NCBI GenBank assembly: GCA_006503535.1
Contig: QYRS01000003.1
Span: forward strand, 620,001-684,000
DNA: 64,000 bases
Direction: 5' to 3'
DNA from: Arthrinium phaeospermum
Taxonomy: Eukaryota > Ascomycota > Sordariomycetes > Amphisphaeriales > Apiosporaceae
In this document: positions 12,501-24,640 of the stretch, piece by piece
Layout: every line of letters begins with the position of its first letter
Position numbering within the stretch: the first letter of the stretch is position 1
Made by a program: the position numbers and the translations under genes
The notes under the pieces: generated by a model
Database searches by the model: none
What the model was told of the DNA's origin: nothing
What the model saw: only the letters and a program-made list of their open reading frames with translations

Positions 12501-14197
12501 CTCCAACGTCTGTGAGTTGAATTAGTAGCAGTGCTAGCAGTGCTAGCAGTGTTATACCGCCAAAGAAACGCTATCGCATATTGAGAAGGAGCCTATCTGA
12601 CACGCCTAATGCACTTGGCAATCTCAGCGCGCACTGATGAAGAACCGCAGGCAAGGGTGACGAGAATTCCGCAGCGGGGGTTACGCCACGGAACTAAAAC
12701 AACCAAGTGATCAACCCCCATGCAAGTCTATTGATCCTGTCTCCCTGTCTTCCCCTCCATATACTCGTCGTTCTTTTCCTTTCTCCCATTGCCCCGGGCC
12801 CAGCCTGCCAGCAGATAGATAGTATGTACTTAGCAGAAGTACATAGTGTAAAACCCGTGCAGTGGACCCTCCACTTTTCGTCAATCATGATTGATGACGA
12901 ACCGTGTAATTACATCCCCGAACATCTTTATTCTAGAGACCAGGCCAGGGGTTCGTCACCTAGGGGCGAAACTCAGCCTGGCGGACTTGACGAAGTTGTC
13001 TGGATGTGGAGGACGGAGTTGTCTCCCAAAGAGCAACTAGTCGGCCTCTACCCAATCTCAACGGGCAGTAGCAACCCCACTGCCGGAACGGGAAACGGGC
13101 AAGGTTAAACTACTGGTCTCGACCCCTGAGCCCTGAGCCCCAGCATAGCTTTTTCTTCTTGGAAAGCATGAACCAAGCTGCACCCATTGCGTTAGCGACC
13201 GTTCACCGTCGCACCGGAGCCACGCTCCGACCAGGATATCTCGAGAGTGCATGAAGTAGAGAACATTCCAATTGCCGTTCAAATGCCGAGATGCGCACGA
13301 ATAAGGTCAGCAGGCTGTTTGGAGGTAGGGAGGAGCAGATCTCCTGGATGAGATCAGGTGCTAGATACATGCATGTACGATCGTGCTGCCACTCAATCTG
13401 ACCTGGATGACTGCTGGCAGAGGGCAGGCACAACCGGGAAGTTCGAGTGGTTCGTGATGGCCTTTGACAGACTATTTGAGGCCGTGCGATGGTGGGTCAT
13501 GAAGATCTTATCTCAACCGGGCCTGCCAACCAGTGTTTTCTTTATTACACTGACTTGTACTTATTCAGCAGATCTTAGGGCCCCTGCTGTAACCAAGTAT
13601 TTGGCCTACCACGACTAACAAGCAAGCAAGCCAAATGATGTGCAGTCTTTTCGCTGCCAAACCCTACGGGGCACCAGGTCCGCATAACTAATTCCCCTGT
13701 TGGGACTTCAGTAGGGACTAGTAACCGGTAGACAGTTTCCGCCAATTCACATACCCCGTACCGAGGCGGGTCGCCATGGCGAAAACTGGACCGATTTGGG
13801 ACAAGCTGCCCTGGAGCGTCGTCTGATCAATGCAGCCAAGTGAATTCTGTCGCCTCTCTCGGCAACCTCATTCCTGCACTGCGCTCGGAGCCCTGCTCCT
13901 TGTCAGGCGCAGCAGTGCCCATGAAGTTGGCAGTACGTACTCACATGGCACTCACTGTACTGTAGGGCAGGCACCCAGCACCCAGCACCTTGCACCCTTT
14001 GAGCCTGGCATCCGATGCGGTCTCGTGCGGAGTGTCTCCTGGCAAAGAACGTCCCCCCCTGGACCGCGCAAGAGAGGCAATGGAAATTCGAAGGGATGCA
14101 GGGGATGGGTCTCGAGGAGATTGGATGGCTCGACATACCGAGGAAGCGCGTATAGAAGCGCCGGATAGGATGATGCCAATGCGACCATATTCGCGAT
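9584..14197. other. Gene-poor spacer (4.6 kb)
   Basis: No frame here has recognisable motifs, a plausible start plus intron structure, or the C-ending codon bias of flanking genes. Base composition is near the window average, so it is not an obvious A/T-rich RIP block. A short 9-bp direct repeat lies at 12527-12553. No RNA gene or transposon was identified. Confidence 0.5.
12527..12553. repeat. Three tandem copies of a 9-bp unit
   Basis: The unit agcagtgct is repeated twice exactly and once with one change (agcagtgtt). It lies in non-coding DNA and has no evident function. Confidence 0.85.
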
Positions 14198-14205
14198 TAT
14201 ATATA
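14198..14205 (+). promoter_or_regulatory. TATA box of the GMC oxidoreductase gene
   Basis: TATATATA lies 237 bp upstream of the start codon and 113 bp upstream of the leader-intron donor, a plausible distance for a transcription start around 14230-14290. Confidence 0.55.
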
Positions 14206-14310
14206 GAGGATGTCATCTTGGCTTAACTCGAGTTGGCTTCTCTTTACCTTGGTCAAGGCACTCTCACTCCTTTAATCTAGAGCAATAGCCTCACCTCAGT
14301 CACTCTTTCC

Positions 14311-14416
14311 GTAAGTATACCACTCTGGACATCCCTGCGGCGGCGACAGCCGTATTACAGTATTACATCGTTGCCAGATGGATGGATGGACGCCTGCTAA
14401 CTCCACTTCCTCCCAG
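14311..14416 (+). other. Leader (5'UTR) intron of the GMC oxidoreductase gene
   Basis: A perfect GTAAGT donor at 14311, a TGCTAAC branch site at 14395-14401 and a pyrimidine-rich CCTCCCAG acceptor ending at 14416 define a 106-nt intron ending 18 nt before the start codon. It contains a short GGAT/GATG tandem stretch. Confidence 0.75.
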
Positions 14417-14434
14417 TGAGCTCTAGTGTCAACC

Positions 14435-16372
14435 ATGTTGTTCAACAAGCTAATCAGCCTCATGGCTGCCGCCGTGCCCATGGCCGCGGCAGTCGACCTC
14501 GACGGCTACGAATACGTCGTCGTTGGTAGCGGTGCCGGTGGAGGTCCCCTCGCCGCCCGTCTGGCCATTGCCGGCCACAAGACCCTCCTGATCGAGGCCG
14601 GTGACGACCAGGGCAAGAACATCAACTACACCACCCCGGCCTTCAACGCCAAGTCCTCCGAGGACGAGCACCTTGCCTGGAACTTCTACGTCCGCCACTA
14701 CGAGGACGACGCCAAGCAAGCCCGCGACTTCAAGACCGTCTACGACCTGCCCGATGGCGGCATCTACCAAGGCCTCAACCCCCCTGAGGGCGCCACGATC
14801 AAGGGAACTCTGTACCCCCGTACTGGCACCCTTGGTGGCTGCACTGCCCACAATGCCCTGATCGCCGTCTACCCTCACCGGTCTGACTTCGAGTACATTG
14901 CCGAGATGACCGGCGACAACAGCTGGAGTGCCGACAACATGCGCACCTACTTCGAGCGCATGGAGGACAACCAGTACACCTCCGGTCTCATCACCCAAGG
15001 CCACGGTTACGAAGGCTGGCACCAAATCAGCCACGCGCCCCTGTCCATTCCCCTGGGCGACCCCGCCATCATGGAAATGCTGTTCGGCGGTGCCTTCGCT
15101 CTCGGCAACCTGACCCACTCCCTCTTCGATATCGCCTCCCTGCTCGCCGGTGACGCCAACGCCGACGGCGAGAAGCGCGACCAGGAGCCCGGCTACTACC
15201 AGATCCCCATTTCCACCAAGGACAACACCCGTGTCGGCTCGCGCGAGTTCATTCTCGACACCGTCAACGCTGTCAACTCCGACGGCAGCAAGAAGTACCC
15301 CCTGGACCTCCGCATGAACTGCCACGTCACCAAGGTCACCTTCGACGAGAGCGTTAACCCTCCCCGTGCCACCGGTGTTGAGTTCCTCGACGGTGCCCAT
15401 CTCTACAGCGCCAGCCCTCTCTCCCGCAGCGCCAAGGCCGGTGTCCCCGGCTCTGCCAAGGCTTCCCGCGAGGTCGTCGTTGCCGGTGGTGTCTACAACT
15501 CGCCCCAGCTTCTCAAGCTCAGCGGTGTCGGCCCGGCCGAGGAGCTGAAGAAGTTCGACATCCCTCTCATTGCCGACCTGCCCGGTGTCGGCACCAACCT
15601 GCAGGACCACTACGAGATCTCGGTTCAGGCTCGCCCTGACGATGACTGGGTCGCCTTCAGCGGCTGCACCTGGCAGGGAGATGAGAACGACCCTTGCATC
15701 GAGAAGTACCAGAACCCCGGTCTCCTCGGCGACCAGGGCGTCTACGCCTCCAACGGTCTCGCCGCCACCATGTACCACAGGAGCAGCACCGCCCCCAACA
15801 ACGACTGGGACACCTTCGTGTTCGGCGGCCCCGTCAACTTCCGTGGCTACTTCCCCAACTACAGTGTCAACGCCACCGGCGAGCACGACTGGTGGACCTG
15901 GGCCATCCTCAAGTCTCACCCGCGCAACACGGCCGGCGGTGTCACCCTGCGCTCCGCCGATCCCCTCGACATGCCCGACATCATGTACCACTACTACTCT
16001 GAGGGCAACGGCGAGTACAAGAAGGATCTCCAGGCCATGGTTGAGGCCGTCGGCCTCGCCCGCGACGCCTTCCACCGCCAGCCCCTCAAGGTCACCGAGG
16101 TCATGCCCGGCCCCGACGTCCAGTCGCAGGAGGACCTCGAGCAGTGGATTCAGGACATCACCTGGGGTCACCACGCCTCGTCCACTTGCCCCATCGGCAC
16201 CGACGACGACCCCATGGCCGTCCTCGACTCGTCCTTCCGCGTCCGCAAGGTCCAGGGCCTGCGCGTCGTCGACGCTTCCGTCTACCCCCGCATCCCGGGT
16301 ACCTTCACCGCCGTCTCGACCTACATGGTCGCCGAGAAGGCCGCTGATGTCATGCTCGCTGAGCTGAAATAG
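14435..16372 (+). CDS. Secreted GMC-family FAD oxidoreductase
   Basis: Intronless coding region, 645 residues, usual length for glucose-oxidase/aryl-alcohol-type GMC enzymes. ATG at 14435 is used (the frame extends upstream only through a GTG). Residues 1-19 are a signal peptide (LISLMAAAVPMAAA). The Rossmann FAD site is VVVGSGAGGGPLAARL (GxGxxG at 31-37) with LLIEAGD about 20 residues on. The GMC signature region has GTLGGCTAHNALI. At the C-terminus GHHASSTCPIG (H579/H580) supplies the first catalytic His. The second catalytic position, His or Asn in characterised oxidases, appears to align with Phe624 in PRIPGTFTAV. These enzymes oxidise sugars or alcohols, often making H2O2 for lignocellulose breakdown; the substrate cannot be told. 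Very strong C-ending codon bias suggests high expression. No cluster partners nearby. Confidence 0.94.
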   Translation: MLFNKLISLMAAAVPMAAAVDLDGYEYVVVGSGAGGGPLAARLAIAGHKTLLIEAGDDQGKNINYTTPAFNAKSSEDEHLAWNFYVRHYEDDAKQARDFKTVYDLPDGGIYQGLNPPEGATIKGTLYPRTGTLGGCTAHNALIAVYPHRSDFEYIAEMTGDNSWSADNMRTYFERMEDNQYTSGLITQGHGYEGWHQISHAPLSIPLGDPAIMEMLFGGAFALGNLTHSLFDIASLLAGDANADGEKRDQEPGYYQIPISTKDNTRVGSREFILDTVNAVNSDGSKKYPLDLRMNCHVTKVTFDESVNPPRATGVEFLDGAHLYSASPLSRSAKAGVPGSAKASREVVVAGGVYNSPQLLKLSGVGPAEELKKFDIPLIADLPGVGTNLQDHYEISVQARPDDDWVAFSGCTWQGDENDPCIEKYQNPGLLGDQGVYASNGLAATMYHRSSTAPNNDWDTFVFGGPVNFRGYFPNYSVNATGEHDWWTWAILKSHPRNTAGGVTLRSADPLDMPDIMYHYYSEGNGEYKKDLQAMVEAVGLARDAFHRQPLKVTEVMPGPDVQSQEDLEQWIQDITWGHHASSTCPIGTDDDPMAVLDSSFRVRKVQGLRVVDASVYPRIPGTFTAVSTYMVAEKAADVMLAELK

Positions 16373-19300
16373 AGGAGAGGCAAGCAAGCAGTGTCTGTCT
16401 GAAAGTCGGTACCTAGTCACCCCTTGCCAAACATGAGACTTGCCGCACGCAGCAGACGAGAACGAGCAACATGTACATAGATTTTAGTCATTTTTACCAG
16501 CCTGCAACAACCAACATAGATGTAATTATGATACCTCTGATACCACCTATCACACACACCCATACAAACAATAAACTCAATCGTGCCGTTTCATTATATC
16601 TCACCCACATTGTTTCGCGCCCCGTATATTTGCATCTTGGATGCCCTGTTGATTGACGCAGGTAACATGAGTCGTGTCGCTCACGAGTCATGGGCCGGAA
16701 AGCGGCGAAATCGGATCGCGGGATTGTCACGGCAGGGTGGCTCCGTGGATGCCCACCTGTGTTGGTACACTGGTGACTGCTGTGCCTGTGCCTGTGCCTG
16801 GGCAGGGACTAGGCTAACCATGTATTGCGGCGCAAATCAAATGAGGCGTAGTAGCTTGGCGGTAGACAGTTGTTTCTGAGTTGTTGAGGCTTCATTTTCT
16901 GGCAACCCCACTTGCGCGTCGCCGTTACAGTCCGTCTCAGTAGTCTTGCCGTCTGGCTAGGTTTGTGGGGCGCCGAAAACCGTTACAGTGAGCAGAGCCG
17001 ATCAGTTAGTCTCGGTCGGTCTTCGCTGTTGTGCAGAGTTGTATGCTTGTGAAACAGATTGTCGCTCTAGCGATATGCATACGACGTAGAGATCGTTCCA
17101 AGTTAAAAAGAGAGAAAGAGGGGAAACGGCGGCCCGGTCCTGTTGGCCCGACGTTCAACGTACTGTAAACATCGCCAGAATACCTCAGTTGGCGAATGGG
17201 CACAAGTGCGTTTCTTTTCTTGTTACTTTTCTATCTTTCTTTTCTTTTTGATCTACCCGTTACGTTTCAAAAGTCATAGTAGTTAATTAACCCGAGTTAA
17301 GATCGCCATGATTGGATCAGCTCATGGGAGGTGAGGTATGTATTGGAAGTCAAGAATAGCACCAAATAGCCAAGGATCTTCCCTCCTGTAACATGAGACG
17401 TGGACAGCTCGCAGACAGGTGTCAGACGATTAGCTAACAGGCGACAGGCCGGCTTGGCTACCACGTGGGAAACAAAAGACCGGACGCAATAAGATGAGAC
17501 GGCAGATGTTTCCTTACGAACCACCGCCAGCAGAGTTCCAACTGCCGCTTCTGTGCCGTACTAGATTGCCGACATTCTCAAAAGAGTTGCTCTTGGTTCT
17601 GGGACAAGAGCAAGCATCTTTTCTTGGGCGACAGGGCAGCAGAAGAAGCCAGGGACGCCTTTGGCTTACGGGAATAGAAGAAGTAGTAGAACTTCCAACC
17701 CGCGACTAGTACGAACTAGCGGGTGCTAGGGGCGGAGTTTTCGACCACTACGAACAAGGACCCGATCCACATATTGACCGAGCAGGCAAGGCACAGGGCT
17801 TGAGGCCCAGGTTCATACTGGCTCGGTCGGCAAGCATCGTAAGACCGAACGCCAAACGCCTGGGATCGCGACCTCAGGAGACTTGGAGAGCGAAATCTCT
17901 AATCTCGAAATCTCTCCAAATGTACGGGGACGACCAAATTTTCTCAACTACAGTTACCTGAAACGCAGACGGGCAAAGATCGACGTTTCCCTCGCTCGTG
18001 TTTTATCTGATCTGCAGGTGTTTTCACCTCACCTGCATATGTACGTACGTGTAGGTATGTCCGGTGTGCAGTAGTTCGCAACGAGGATGCGGGTTAGGTA
18101 GTGGGTTGTTGTTTCCTGTCTTCGTTCCCACACTCTCCCACAGGTTCGTCGCCCGTCCACCGTCCACCGTCAATATTCTGCTTGTTCTGACACATTTGGC
18201 AGGCTGGCCTAAAACATCAACTAGGTAGGCTCGAGCTAGCTGCTGCACTGCTTTGACCGGCCGATGCAATGCTACCTACCCGAATAGGCCCTCAAGGCAA
18301 CATATCGGCAATTTTGCATCGCATAGCCATCGCATTATGGTTATCGGTGATTGGCATAACGACACTGGAGCAGAGAAACGGGCGGTGCCTCGGCATGAAC
18401 AGCCCGTCTTACGACTGTGTTCAATATCTTTTTTCACATATAGCAGGAACCTGGAGAGACATGATGCAGGTTCAACAGAACCCTGGATCACCGAGCGCAA
18501 CGACATAAACCCAGCACAAGTGGGGATATACGAGAATGTGAATCTATAATATCTCGTTGGTAATGTTCACAAATAACAAATGATGCATCAGAAGAGCCGT
18601 CCCCGCTTCTTATGCTGGACATGGGAAGGCATAGGTTCACTTGCATACGGTCTGCATACAGCACAGATAAATAGTGGTTACCCGCCAAAGGGGACATAGC
18701 TATATCATAACGGATATATGACAGGGCATCTCGGCATCTGGACATGACGTTAAAATGAGGGCACGCAGCACGGGTGTACCGGGCTTCTGCCGGGCGAGAC
18801 TGCCCGGTCCTGAACGCATCTCTTGCTTTTACTCGCCCGAGTTGGGTATCATTGGGGAGATCTATATTGATGTCAGATTATGAACTGCGCAGTTCCTAGT
18901 GAGAGCCACAATGAAACCTCAGCGGCCTGCCCGTGCCACTAGCCATGCAGGACAAGTTGTCCCCTCCTCCCCTTTCCAGCTCCTCTCCCGTACCAGCAGC
19001 AGGAGCCAAAGGGACGGGAACACGATCCAATCGACACTCTGTTGCTCCTTCTTCTCTGGATTCTTCCCTGGGGACCGGCACTAGCAGGTTGAAAAATAAC
19101 GTCGTTGTGGAGGCTTGCGGAGCACTCGAACTAGTGACAAAATTTCAAAACCGCTTTGGCTGTCTGGTGATTCCTGGTGCTGCGCCTGTTGGTTCCCACT
19201 GCTTATCCACACTTTGCCATGAGGTTGCCGGGAACCCCCCCTGTCTCTGGTCCTGTCCAAATCTTTGGGTAATGAATGAGCCCTGCCTTTCTTGGCGTAA

Positions 19301-20742
19301 CCGCCTCTGCTCAACTGCTTTCGGCCGTTACATTTCCTTCCTGGGCATGGCGTGATATGGGCTAAGCTGTCAGGATTAGCCTGCACTTGCTATCAATCAG
19401 TGCCCTGTAGCCTGGGTACCCGGCAGAGGGTGCCCGGCACGTAACGTATGTACACACGTACAGAGAGCGGCCTGTGTCCCGACTCTCGGCCTGCGCAAGT
19501 GCCGGTTGGCTTGCCTAGATGAGAACGAGGTGAGAATATTACCAAGCAGCACAGTTCGTCTGGGGGACCTGTCACCCTTGTTCCCCTGCATATGCACAGT
19601 TGCCCATGTAGGATTTCGAATACCTAGACGGCCAAAGCAATTGTTTGGGTCGTCGCCTGCCATCGGCGAAGCAGGCAGAGAGGGGAGAGGGGAGCAAACA
19701 CAGAGATGATGAATTTCGCTCTGCCCGAAGATCGTATACGAAGATGTTTACGTCTGCCACGTTTTGCAGAGGCAGATTCGTTACTACACGAAACCGTAGC
19801 CGCGTTGCCAGCCAGTACCTGGCAGAAAGCGTAACCAGATCGCCTTTCTTTTACCCTTCACTAACGGAGAAATGCCCATCTTAACTTGACCAGCATGCCC
19901 CGGTATGCCAGAACCACCTACCGAGGCCATGACCGCTGGTCCCTCCACAACTTCCCCTGACTAGAGGCCAGGCACTGGACTAACTAATCGCTGCAAATGG
20001 GGACTGTTGTGCGCGTCGTTTGTCTGAACATGGAGAGGTGAGAGAGCAGAAAGAGGGGTGATATACCACGCCTGCACACAGACATAGGCAGAGGGGGTCC
20101 AAGCTACAACATGCTACCTCAATACCGGATATAGGACGAACCAACCTGGTCTTGCTCAAGTTCTGTAGCTCCCCACATAGCTTGCTCATTAGGAAAACCC
20201 GTGGGCAATCTGGAAATTCCAGACATAGCGGGTAGCCACCCGGTGCACATTTGCCATATCCACAGACGAAGGGTCTCTGGCCTGCCCATTTTGGCTGCAG
20301 GTCCCCCCTCCCCGGCATGGGTGGCCAAGAGCAGATAACATCGGGGCCGACTTACTGGAAGAAGGAACCCATCCCCTAGGCCTAGTCACCCTGTGCCTCC
20401 TGCATGTCACCTTAATATCCAAACACGTTCCTCGTCAATATATGTACATATCTCCGGTGTGACGAACGACAGATGAGATCCGAGATCTTTGTCACTCTCT
20501 TATATATCTTCTGCTGAACGCCGCTCTTGCTCGAAACCTGGTCCTCGCTCGTGACCCATTTCTAGCAGGAACTCATCGACACGGGAACTCCGGAGGAATA
20601 CGGCAAGGGAGGGTCATCACACAGTCATCAAGCCACCACTTCATGACGACGACGTAACGACGGGAATTGAATATTTGAGACGACAAGCCAGCTCACCGCC
20701 GCCCCTGTCCCAGAGAGAGGCTTGAACGACGGCGACGACAAG
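16373..20742. other. Gene-poor spacer (4.4 kb)
   Basis: Contains the 3' flank of the GMC gene and, near the right end, the promoter of the rhodopsin-domain gene. Only short frames without motifs were found on either strand, and no RNA gene or intact element. Confidence 0.5.
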
Positions 20743-22265
20743 ATGGCATCCGAGATCGATACCAACATCATGAATGCCCCCATCGAAACCCGAGGGCCGG
20801 AGCTCCTTGCGATCAATATAACCTTTGCCATCATAGCTTTCGTCGCCTGCATATTGCGGGTGTTCACGAGGTCGTTCATGGTGAAGGCTTTCGGAGTCGA
20901 CGATACCCTCATGGTGATATCAACAGTAAGTTTCAGCATCTTGCTGTCGAGCAGACTTCCTGCTCGGGCTCCGTCGCAACATACCACCCCAAAAGTCCGA
21001 TTCTGACCTCAGCCCAGGCCTTCTTCTTGGTATACATCTCTTTCTCCTCAGCCGGCGTGCATTTCGGAACCGGTCATCACCACAGAGACCTGCCGGTGCC
21101 GAACATTCAAGCAGCAATGAAGGTGAGTTGCCGACTTCCTCCGTCTCTGGCCAAGAGAGAGAGAGAGAGATGTACTGACAAGAAACCGTAGTGCTGGTGG
21201 ATGTGTTACCTCACCTACACGAGTTCCATGATCACATCCAAGATCTCCATTGGCATGTTCCTGCTGCGGATAGCCGCCAAGAAGATTCACCAGCACATCA
21301 TCTACGCCGCCATGTGCATCTCGGTCATCTCGGGATTGGCCTTCTTCCTCGTCACCCTGTTCCAGTGCAACCCCTCGCCGTACTTCTGGAACCGATACGT
21401 GCCCGGGGAGCCCGGCAGCTGCGTCCCCTCCGACGTCATCATCGGCCTCGGATTCCTGTACACCTCGTTCAGTCTGATATCCGACTTTACGTTCGCCCTC
21501 CTCCCTGCCGTCCTGATCTGGGACCTCAAGTTGAAGCAGAGGACGAAGTTCGCCCTCATCCCTCTTCTGGCCATGGGTTGCGTGTAAGTTTTTGTCTCCT
21601 TTCCCCATATCTGAGTGGGCTTCTGGATGCACAACATCCGAGGGGTAAGATATTGTTTAGTTCGACCGGTAAGACTGACCCGAATCCCCCTTTTTCACAG
21701 TGCAAGCTGCGCCGTCGTGGCTCGTTACCCCTACATGCCTAGGCTCCGCGAGGTCGACGACTTCCTCTGGGCCACCGTCGACATCGCCATCTGGTCGACC
21801 GTCGAGCAGGGTCTTGCCATCACGGCCGGCAGTCTCGCCACCCTCCGCCCCCTGTTCAAGTCCATCGGCTACAGCCTGGGCCTGACAACGCGGCCCTCGG
21901 ACTACCCGACGGCGGCCGGCTACGCGAAGCAGCCGACGCAGCGATCGGCGCACGCCATGCGCAGCGGCAAGATGAGCCAAAACGACGACTTCAGCAGCCG
22001 GTCCCAGTTCTCGCAGCTCGACGACGAGGCGCGCGTCGGCAGCTCGGCCGGCGGCGTCGGCAACTCGATCCCGCTGTCCAAGGTCGAGGTGCGCATCACG
22101 GCCGGGCGCGCCGGCAGCAGCGACGACGGCGGCGCGAGCGGAGGCGGCAGCAGCGGCGGCCGCCTGCGCGCGATGAGCGAGAAGAACGAGAGCGAGGAGG
22201 AGCTGAGGACGGGAAATCAAAAGGTGGTGCAGCCCATAAGTTTCGTGTCCGACGAGCACCGCTAA
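20743..22265 (+). CDS. Seven-TM fungal rhodopsin-domain (PTH11-like) integral membrane protein
   Basis: Four exons: 20743-20925, 21018-21122, 21192-21583, 21701-22265; all donors/acceptors are GT-AG and phases sum to 414 residues. Start is the ATG of MASEIDTN (a TTG-led extension upstream is not used). Hydrophobic segments follow each other: LLAINITFAIIAFVACILRV, LMVISTAFFLVYISF, YLTYTSSMITSKISIGMFLL, IIYAAMCISVISGLAFFLV, FLYTSFSLISDFTFALLPAV, a segment across exons 3/4, and LWATVDIAIWSTVEQGLAI. CQCNP-like and DFLWATVDIAIW are hallmarks of the fungal rhodopsin-like DUF family that includes Pth11-type receptors. There is no CFEM domain. The cytosolic tail (about 300-414) is polar, Gly/Ser-rich, with acidic/basic end. 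The family is proposed to sense surface or chemical cues; function of this member is unknown. Confidence 0.92.
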
Positions 22266-24640
22266 TGTTAGGTGAGAATTATAGTCGTGGAACAATAAGA
22301 GCATCATGCGAACAGTCCAGATCTCGTCCCAACGGGAAAGCTGGGATGAAGCGAAGAACAACAACCACCATTTCTAAAAGAGTGTGTCGGCTTCCTTTCT
22401 TCCATTCCTTCGGCCTCCCAAAAAGAACACTGTCTTTGCCTGTCCTCGCCGTCTACCTTTCCTTCTTCGGTCTTGCCAGCAGCAGGCGAAGGAGGAGAGC
22501 GGCGTGGGAGCAGAAACAACACAACAAAACCGACGCCGACATGGGCCACATGGGTGAAGGGCAGCAGCTTTGCCATCCTCACCATCTTCTTGTAAAAATT
22601 TCGACTGTAACTATAGCATCAATCTTTTTTTGTTCTTGCGTCCCGTCATGGCTATGACATCTTTTTTGGTTGGAAATACCCTCGTATCGGATGGACCATC
22701 TGAGGATAGGTACATGAATTCTAGGCAGCGTGTTTATGAGAGCGAATTGATCCAACTTTTTGGGAGGATATACACATTTTAATCAGCATTCAATTCTCCA
22801 GTGACTGACTGACTGACTGACTGACTGGCATTGCTGGTGCTGAGGGCAACTTGTCAAGAATTCCGCCCATCGTGACTGTTGACTGCCTTTGAACCCGAAT
22901 GGCGACTTGTCATTTCCTCGTCGTCGATCGATTGAACACATAGCACTTGCTTGCCCACAACCACGAAGCAAGTCCACGACATCAGTCACGATGGACGGTC
23001 CAACCACCTCGTTGCAATCCGAGAGACCCCCAGTTCACGGCCCACCACTCTGCAGTTCACATTGTTAGAAGCTCCGACGCGAGAAGTGTCTTGCCGCTTA
23101 CGCCCACATTGTGGTGGAGTTGGGTTCGTGTTTTGCTCGACTCCGGACGGCGGGCGGGTCACGCCATCTGCCACCATTGTGAAATTCCTCTCTTCCTGCC
23201 TGAAACATGTTGATCTGTGGCTACCTGTGCAGTGGCATGGTGCGATGATAACATATGATATACGTAATGGGACTAAAAGCAATGATTCCCATCATTGTGG
23301 AATCGTTGCCTGTCCTGAGCAACAAGCAATCATTGCGCGACTTACAGCACGGGCATCTCAGATATGCTTACTTTTTCCCTAGTGAATCGACAAACCGTTG
23401 GCCCTGGCTTGACCATCCAACCAGACGGCGCCGTTTCAAGCTAGAGTCCGCGGGAGCGCAACTCCGGCATCCCATATTGGCGCTATCGTGAATCGCTCTA
23501 GGGATTAAAGATAAATAGTCCGAAAGAGAGAAAAAAAAAAATCATTCGTACGAGAGATAAAGGAGTCCGGTTCCTTGTTCAACAGAAAAGCTTCTTCGAC
23601 AGTTGAAACGTAATGGTACCTGGCTGCCTGCCACCAGAGCGTTTAGGCGAGCAAGGCCGGGCCACTATTGGGCTTTCCTGCATGCAGTTTGCATACCTTA
23701 CCTATCTTTGCTTCGTTATTTTCTCCGAGCCCACGATGCGAGGGGTAAATGCATCAGTGTCGCGGCGTCTACCATGGATTAGAGCCGGACAAGCTCTAGA
23801 CCGCTGCTGGGGGAGAGAAACCAGGTACAGGCTCCTAGACTCCTTGGGCGGCTAACCCGTTTAGCTGAGGCTCAAGTTGTGGTCATCGCGGTTGTTGGTT
23901 CTGATCGAAAGGAATCTTTGCAATGCAGAGGCTGTGTCATTACATCATTCCCGTCAATTAGGTCAATTAGCGGTGTTCGCGGTTGGGGAAAGCACCAGCA
24001 CAGCAGGGGGGGAGCTTCCCACCGGAGCAGGTCGTTGGTACCTGGCTCCCCCATACGGTTCCGTGGGGAATCCCTGGTCTCTTCTACAAGCTATCGCAAC
24101 CTGATAGCTCTCTGTCTCTCCACACCCCTCAATCCGCCCTCCTCCATCCCACCACATTTCCCCCTCACCTACCCACCCCCAGCCTTTTCCACGCAAACAA
24201 GGTGGCATTCGTTTCTCCCAATCATGTCCATAGTTCAGTCCAACAATGCGGTTTAATCCTTAGCTCCAAAACACCTCATTCGCTTACATCGGCTTGCCTT
24301 AAGCAGACAAGCAGGCCGTGGGAGCGTGAGAAAAATATTCCTTGGTCCTGCTGCTGCCGCTGCCAGTTCACTCCCGTACCTGAATTGAAATCCTCGTGTC
24401 TGCCACACTCCCTTTCAACTACCGGCCGACCTTACTTTTGTCGTGAATGTGCAAAAAGACCTCAAATATAGCTTAGTATTGCAGACTTGGACTACACTGG
24501 GTGTTTCGTGTGTGTGTTCTTCTCCCTCCAAAGCGGGTGCGACTTCGGTGCGTGCTATTCGGCAGCAGCGGCGTTTGAAAGCCCTCACCTCCAACCTACT
24601 TCACCCTACCCTACACATACCTACCCGGTCCGCCTGAATC
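22266..24640. other. Intergenic spacer (2.4 kb)
   Basis: Holds the 3' flank of the rhodopsin-domain gene, a (TGAC)6 microsatellite and the promoter/leader of the GH63 gene, which is pyrimidine-rich (24110-24190). No supported coding region. Confidence 0.5.
22802..22825. repeat. (TGAC)6 microsatellite
   Basis: Six perfect tandem copies of a tetranucleotide in non-coding DNA. Confidence 0.95.

Noticed and set aside
14450..16420. 656-codon open frame antisense to the GMC oxidoreductase
   Set aside because: It mirrors the sense gene's strong C-ending codon bias; composition is Val/Gly/Asp-rich with no motif.
9584..20742. Possible secondary-metabolite or defence cluster around the GMC oxidoreductase
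   Set aside because: The gene stands alone between two spacers without transporter, regulator or tailoring genes.
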